Source: Candidatus Dormiibacterota bacterium (lineage in GTDB: Bacteria; Chloroflexota; Dormibacteria; Aeolococcales; Aeolococcaceae). Taken from it: a stretch of DNA of 64,000 bases. The notes beneath the pieces were generated by a model. The model was given only the letters and a program-made list of their open reading frames with translations. It was not told the origin of the DNA and ran no database searches. Both the position numbers and the translations under genes were made by a program. Location of the stretch: contig PMOL01000013.1 of NCBI GenBank assembly GCA_003162415.1, forward strand, positions 62,001-126,000, read 5' to 3'. Positions 61,061-64,000 of this stretch are shown here, piece after piece (position 1 is the first letter of the stretch; each line of letters begins with the position of its first letter).

Positions 61061-62925
61061 TCGCCGCCGCCCCGATTCGGAGGTTGCCGCAGGTGGTCGC
61101 CGACGCCATCGCCGCGGGCGAGGTCATCGAACGACCGGCCTCGGTGCTCAAGGAGCTGGTGGAGAACGCGCTCGACGCCGGTGCGCGCCGCATCGATGTC
61201 GCCATCGAAGGGGGAGGCCTGGTGCGCATCGCGGTGGTGGACGACGGGTCCGGTATTGCGGAGGACGACCTTGAGCTCGCGGTCGAGCGCCACGCGACCT
61301 CCAAGATCTCCGTCGCCGGTGACATCGCGCGCGTTGCCACGCTGGGTTTCCGCGGGGAGGCGCTGGCGAGCATCGCGGCGGTCTCGGAGCTGCGACTCAC
61401 GACGTGCACTCGTGGCGCCGTGGGTGGCGCGACCCTCCACGTTCGCAACGGTGAGGTCCTGTCGCGCGCAGCGGCGGCGAGCGGTCCGGGAACGCGGGTC
61501 GAAGTCTGCGAGCTGTTCGCCGCCTCGCCTGCACGGCTTCGATTCCTGCGCTCGGTCGCGACCGAGGCGAGCGCCGCGGTGCGCGTCGCATCCGATCTCG
61601 CCCTCACGCATCCGGACGTGGCGTTCACCTGCACCAACGACGGCCGCATGGTGCTGCGCACGACCGGGGGAACGCTCCGCGACGCGATTCGAGCGGTTAT
61701 CGGCGCGCGCGCCGAGCGAGACCTGCTCGGTGTGGACGCGCCCGGGGCGATCGCCATCGGTGGAGCGATCTCATCTCCACACGTGCATCGGGCGTCACGC
61801 AGCGGGATCGTCGTCATCGTCAACCACCGCCTGGTGCACAACCGGGCGTTGCTCACCGCCGTCGATGAGTCGTACCGAGGGCTGATCCCCGGAGGACGGC
61901 ACGGCTATGGCGTGGTGACCGTCGAGGTGCCCGGGGAGACGCTCGACGTGAACGTGCATCCGGCCAAACGCGAGGTGCGATTCAGCGACGAGCGCGCCGT
62001 CTTCAGCGCCGTGCAACGGGCCTGCTGGGCAGCGTTGCGCGCCGCGCCGGCCCTCGGAGCCGGAGGCCACGCGCCCGCCGGGTTCGCCCACGGAGTACCC
62101 GATCTCCCCGACGGATTCGCCATCGCTGCGCTCAGGATCCGCGACGGCGACTTCGAAAACGGCGTGCTCGCGGTCCGCGACGGCGGCTTCGTCATCGGAG
62201 CGCGCGGACTCGACGATGCGGGCCTCGACGTCGTCGGACGGCCGATCCCACCCCTGTCGAACCCGGTTGACGGCTCCATCGCTACGCCCGCGGGCCGCCC
62301 TGGCTCGGCAATGGCCACGCCGAACGGTCACGGAACCCTCCCGGCGATGTTCGCGCTCGGCCAGGCGGGGAGCGGGTTCCTGGTCGCCACAGCCGGCGAC
62401 ACCGTCGTCCTGGTCGATCCCCATGCAGCCCACGAGAAGGTGCTGTACACCGAGCTGCTGGGACGCTGGCGCGAGGAACTGCCCGAGGCGTCCGACTCGC
62501 AACTGCTCCTGATGCCCGTGGTGGTGGAGTGCGGACCCGATCGGGCGTCGCGAGTTGCAGACGAACATGACTTTTTCTCACGATGCGGTTTCAGCATCGA
62601 GCCGTTCGGTCCCAGCTCGGTTCGCTGCACGGCGGTCCCGCTCACCGCTGCGAGCGCGGACCCCGAGATTCTGGTCGCCGACCTGATCGAGCGCCTCGAC
62701 GAGCGCGATTCCGGAGTGGAGGAGCGCCGCCACCGCCTCGCCGCCCTGGTCGCCTGCCATGCGGCGGTCCGCTTCGGCGACCGCCTCGATGTCGTCGCCC
62801 AGCAACGCCTGCTCGACCAACTGGCTGCGACCCCCGGGGGAACCACCTGCCCGCACGGTCGCCCGTCGGTGCTCCTCCTCGACGATGCCGTGCTCCGTCG
62901 CGCATTCCGGCGGCCGTCGCGATGA
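61057..62925 (+). CDS. mutL: DNA mismatch repair protein MutL with altered endonuclease motif
   Basis: A 622-residue MutL. The GHKL ATPase N-terminal part shows ELVENALDAGA, DDGSGI and FRGEALASI. The C-terminal dimerisation domain keeps ACHAAVRFGD and CPHGRPS, features of MutLs that nick DNA. The core metal motif DQHA-x2-E-x4-E reads DPHAAHEKVLYTE, with Gln changed to Pro and the last Glu one position late (Thr in its place). No mutH is visible. GTGA overlap with mutS. Confidence 0.94.
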   Translation: MIAAAPIRRLPQVVADAIAAGEVIERPASVLKELVENALDAGARRIDVAIEGGGLVRIAVVDDGSGIAEDDLELAVERHATSKISVAGDIARVATLGFRGEALASIAAVSELRLTTCTRGAVGGATLHVRNGEVLSRAAAASGPGTRVEVCELFAASPARLRFLRSVATEASAAVRVASDLALTHPDVAFTCTNDGRMVLRTTGGTLRDAIRAVIGARAERDLLGVDAPGAIAIGGAISSPHVHRASRSGIVVIVNHRLVHNRALLTAVDESYRGLIPGGRHGYGVVTVEVPGETLDVNVHPAKREVRFSDERAVFSAVQRACWAALRAAPALGAGGHAPAGFAHGVPDLPDGFAIAALRIRDGDFENGVLAVRDGGFVIGARGLDDAGLDVVGRPIPPLSNPVDGSIATPAGRPGSAMATPNGHGTLPAMFALGQAGSGFLVATAGDTVVLVDPHAAHEKVLYTELLGRWREELPEASDSQLLLMPVVVECGPDRASRVADEHDFFSRCGFSIEPFGPSSVRCTAVPLTAASADPEILVADLIERLDERDSGVEERRHRLAALVACHAAVRFGDRLDVVAQQRLLDQLAATPGGTTCPHGRPSVLLLDDAVLRRAFRRPSR

Positions 62926-63881
62926 GCCACCCCATGCTGGTGATCGTCGGACCGACCTGCTCCGGCAAGACCGCGCTCGCCGTGGCGGCCGCCAAGGAGC
63001 TGGCGCCCGCCGAGATGCTCAACGCCGATTCACGACAGGTCCGCCGCGGGCTGCGCGTCGGGACTTGCGCGCCGCGCCCATCGGAGTTGCAGGGGGTGCG
63101 CTGCCACCTGCTCGACCTCTGCGACCCGGGCGAGATGTTCACGGTGGCTGACTGGCTGACCGCGGCAAGGCGCAGCCTCGAGCGCCTTGACCGCTCTGGA
63201 ACCCGCGCCGTGGTCGCCGGCGGCACCGGGCTCTACGTCACCGCCCTGGTCGACGGCTTCGACCTTGCCCAGGTCCCGCCCGACCCGGTCCGCCGCGCGG
63301 ACCGCTCCGAGATGGCGGCGACCGCGGAAGGGCTCGAGACGCTCGCCGCCGAGCTGCGCCGGCGAGACCCCGACGGCGCGATCGAGACCGACCAGCGCAA
63401 TCCGCGCCGGGTCATCCGGGCGCTCGAGATCCTCGACGCCAAGGGCGGCTCGGTCCTCAGCGCGCGCAAGCGGACCGCACCGCGCTCGGCGGTGATGGTC
63501 GCGCTCGACGTCGCCCGTCCCATCCACGCCCGCTGGATCGAGCACCGAATCGCCGGAATGTTCGACAGTGGCGGCATCCAGGACGAGGTCCGATGGCTGC
63601 AGGGACGGGGGCTGGACCGGGCGGCGATCGGCGCGTGCGGCATCGGCTACAGCGAGGCCCTCGATCTCATCGAGGGGCATCTGGACCTTGAGGCGGCGAT
63701 GCAGGCGACCATGCGCCGGACCCTGCGCTATGCCCGCGCCCAACGGACCTGGTTCCGGCGTGACAGCAGGCTCACCTGGTTCCGACCCGATCTCATGAGC
63801 TTCGACCAGATGCTCTCTCAGGTCCTCGACCGGGTCACCGGGGCTGAAGCGGGACCCAGCATCGGCGAGGGGGCGGACTAG
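62922..63881 (+). CDS. miaA: tRNA dimethylallyltransferase MiaA
   Basis: A 319-residue prenyltransferase adding dimethylallyl to A37 of tRNAs, the substrate for MiaB. P-loop GPTCSGKTALAV, NADSRQV, GGTGLYV, and the DxRNPRRVIRALEI segment are typical. ATG 62922 overlaps the mutL stop (ATGA). The usual GIGY motif reads CGIGYSEAL. Confidence 0.94.
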   Translation: MSHPMLVIVGPTCSGKTALAVAAAKELAPAEMLNADSRQVRRGLRVGTCAPRPSELQGVRCHLLDLCDPGEMFTVADWLTAARRSLERLDRSGTRAVVAGGTGLYVTALVDGFDLAQVPPDPVRRADRSEMAATAEGLETLAAELRRRDPDGAIETDQRNPRRVIRALEILDAKGGSVLSARKRTAPRSAVMVALDVARPIHARWIEHRIAGMFDSGGIQDEVRWLQGRGLDRAAIGACGIGYSEALDLIEGHLDLEAAMQATMRRTLRYARAQRTWFRRDSRLTWFRPDLMSFDQMLSQVLDRVTGAEAGPSIGEGAD

Positions 63882-63895
63882 CCCAGAACATCCGT

Positions 63896-63924
63896 TTGCA
63901 TTTTTCGGGTTCCCGTGCTACATT
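63896..63924 (+). promoter_or_regulatory. Promoter of the lexA-like gene
   Basis: -35 TTGCAT (63896-63901), 17-bp spacer, -10 TACATT (63919-63924). It is followed by GGAGG (63945-63949) 13 nt before the ATG. No GAAC-4-GTTC palindrome overlaps it. Confidence 0.65.
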
Positions 63925-63962
63925 CCGGGTCGCCCAAGCTGGCTGGAGGATGTTTCAAAGCA

Positions 63963-64000
63963 ATGCCTGACTCCCTGAACCCGCGGCAGCGTCAAATCCT
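63963..64000 (+). CDS. lexA: Probable LexA repressor, 3' partial
   Basis: Only the first 12 codons are in the window: MPDSLNPRQRQI followed by a partial codon. LexA proteins commonly begin with a short tail and L-T-P-R-Q-R-x-I-L, so this is a probable SOS repressor. It has its own good promoter. The rest lies beyond the right edge and the call rests on this short signature. Confidence 0.6.
   Translation, partial: MPDSLNPRQRQI

Noticed and set aside
1..64000. CRISPR arrays, transposases, phage structural genes, toxin-antitoxin pairs, large biosynthetic gene clusters
   Set aside because: Looked for on both strands. No regularly spaced repeats, DDE transposase motifs, capsid/terminase genes or multi-domain synthases are present.

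Overview
The window is about 64 kb of GC-rich chromosome, nearly all coding, with no insertion sequence, CRISPR array or rRNA operon. The housekeeping complement includes a SecDF fusion, ribonucleases J and Y with PNPase, SpoVS, the MutS/MutL pair without a visible MutH, a DHH NrnA-type nuclease and an infC-rpmI-rplT-pheST cluster. This fits a bacterium of the Chloroflexota/Actinobacteriota side of the tree. A deep Chloroflexota lineage (Limnocylindria-like) is my best guess. It is an inference from gene content and needs a marker-gene tree.

Region 1 (1-5.2 kb) has the end of rsmA, an MFS exporter, a small zinc-ribbon gene and tRNA-Val(GAC). The tRNA 3' end is duplicated directly downstream. 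Behind it lie two abutting gene fragments, a reverse kelch-like piece and a forward HNH-endonuclease piece, followed by an orphan protein and a DinB/mycothiol-type enzyme. This looks like the scar of a tRNA-targeted insertion.

Region 2 (5.2-12.3 kb) is a divergent catabolic cluster. One arm has an IlvD/Edd-type dehydratase, two Gfo/Idh/MocA oxidoreductases and a UPF0303 protein. The other has an SMP-30 lactonase, a zinc dehydrogenase and an SDR. Together these cover the steps of a non-phosphorylative sugar-acid pathway. Region 3 (12.3-17.8 kb) has an amidohydrolase, a cation/calcium exchanger-like protein, an MFS protein and a beta-carbonic anhydrase. The carbonic anhydrase is preceded by an apparently leaderless 26-codon cysteine-rich open reading frame that looks like a cysteine attenuator. 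A DnaA-box-like cluster and a small zinc protein follow.

Region 4 (17.9-63.9 kb) is informational. It runs thrS and a TlyA-like methyltransferase; infC-rpmI-rplT-pheS-pheT-mpg; yebC-ruvCAB-queA-tgt-secDF; rimP-nusA-ylxR-infB-rbfA-nrnA-truB-ribF-rpsO-pnp; asd-udg-rnj; ftsK; yajQ-cinA-recA-recX; an aldo/keto reductase and an MFS protein; rny-spoVS; and miaB-mutS-mutL-miaA. The start of a lexA-like gene sits at the right edge. Many neighbours overlap by 4 bp (ATGA, GTGA, TTGA, once ATAG), so translation is tightly coupled.

The most unusual signals are these: probable non-AUG/GUG/UUG starts for both infC (ATC) and infB (ATA); an attenuator-like leader before infC; the cysteine leader before carbonic anhydrase; a uracil-DNA glycosylase whose tail carries a tandemly duplicated sliding-clamp-binding motif; a long nested hairpin before pnp; and a promoter at recA overlapped by an SOS-box-like palindrome.
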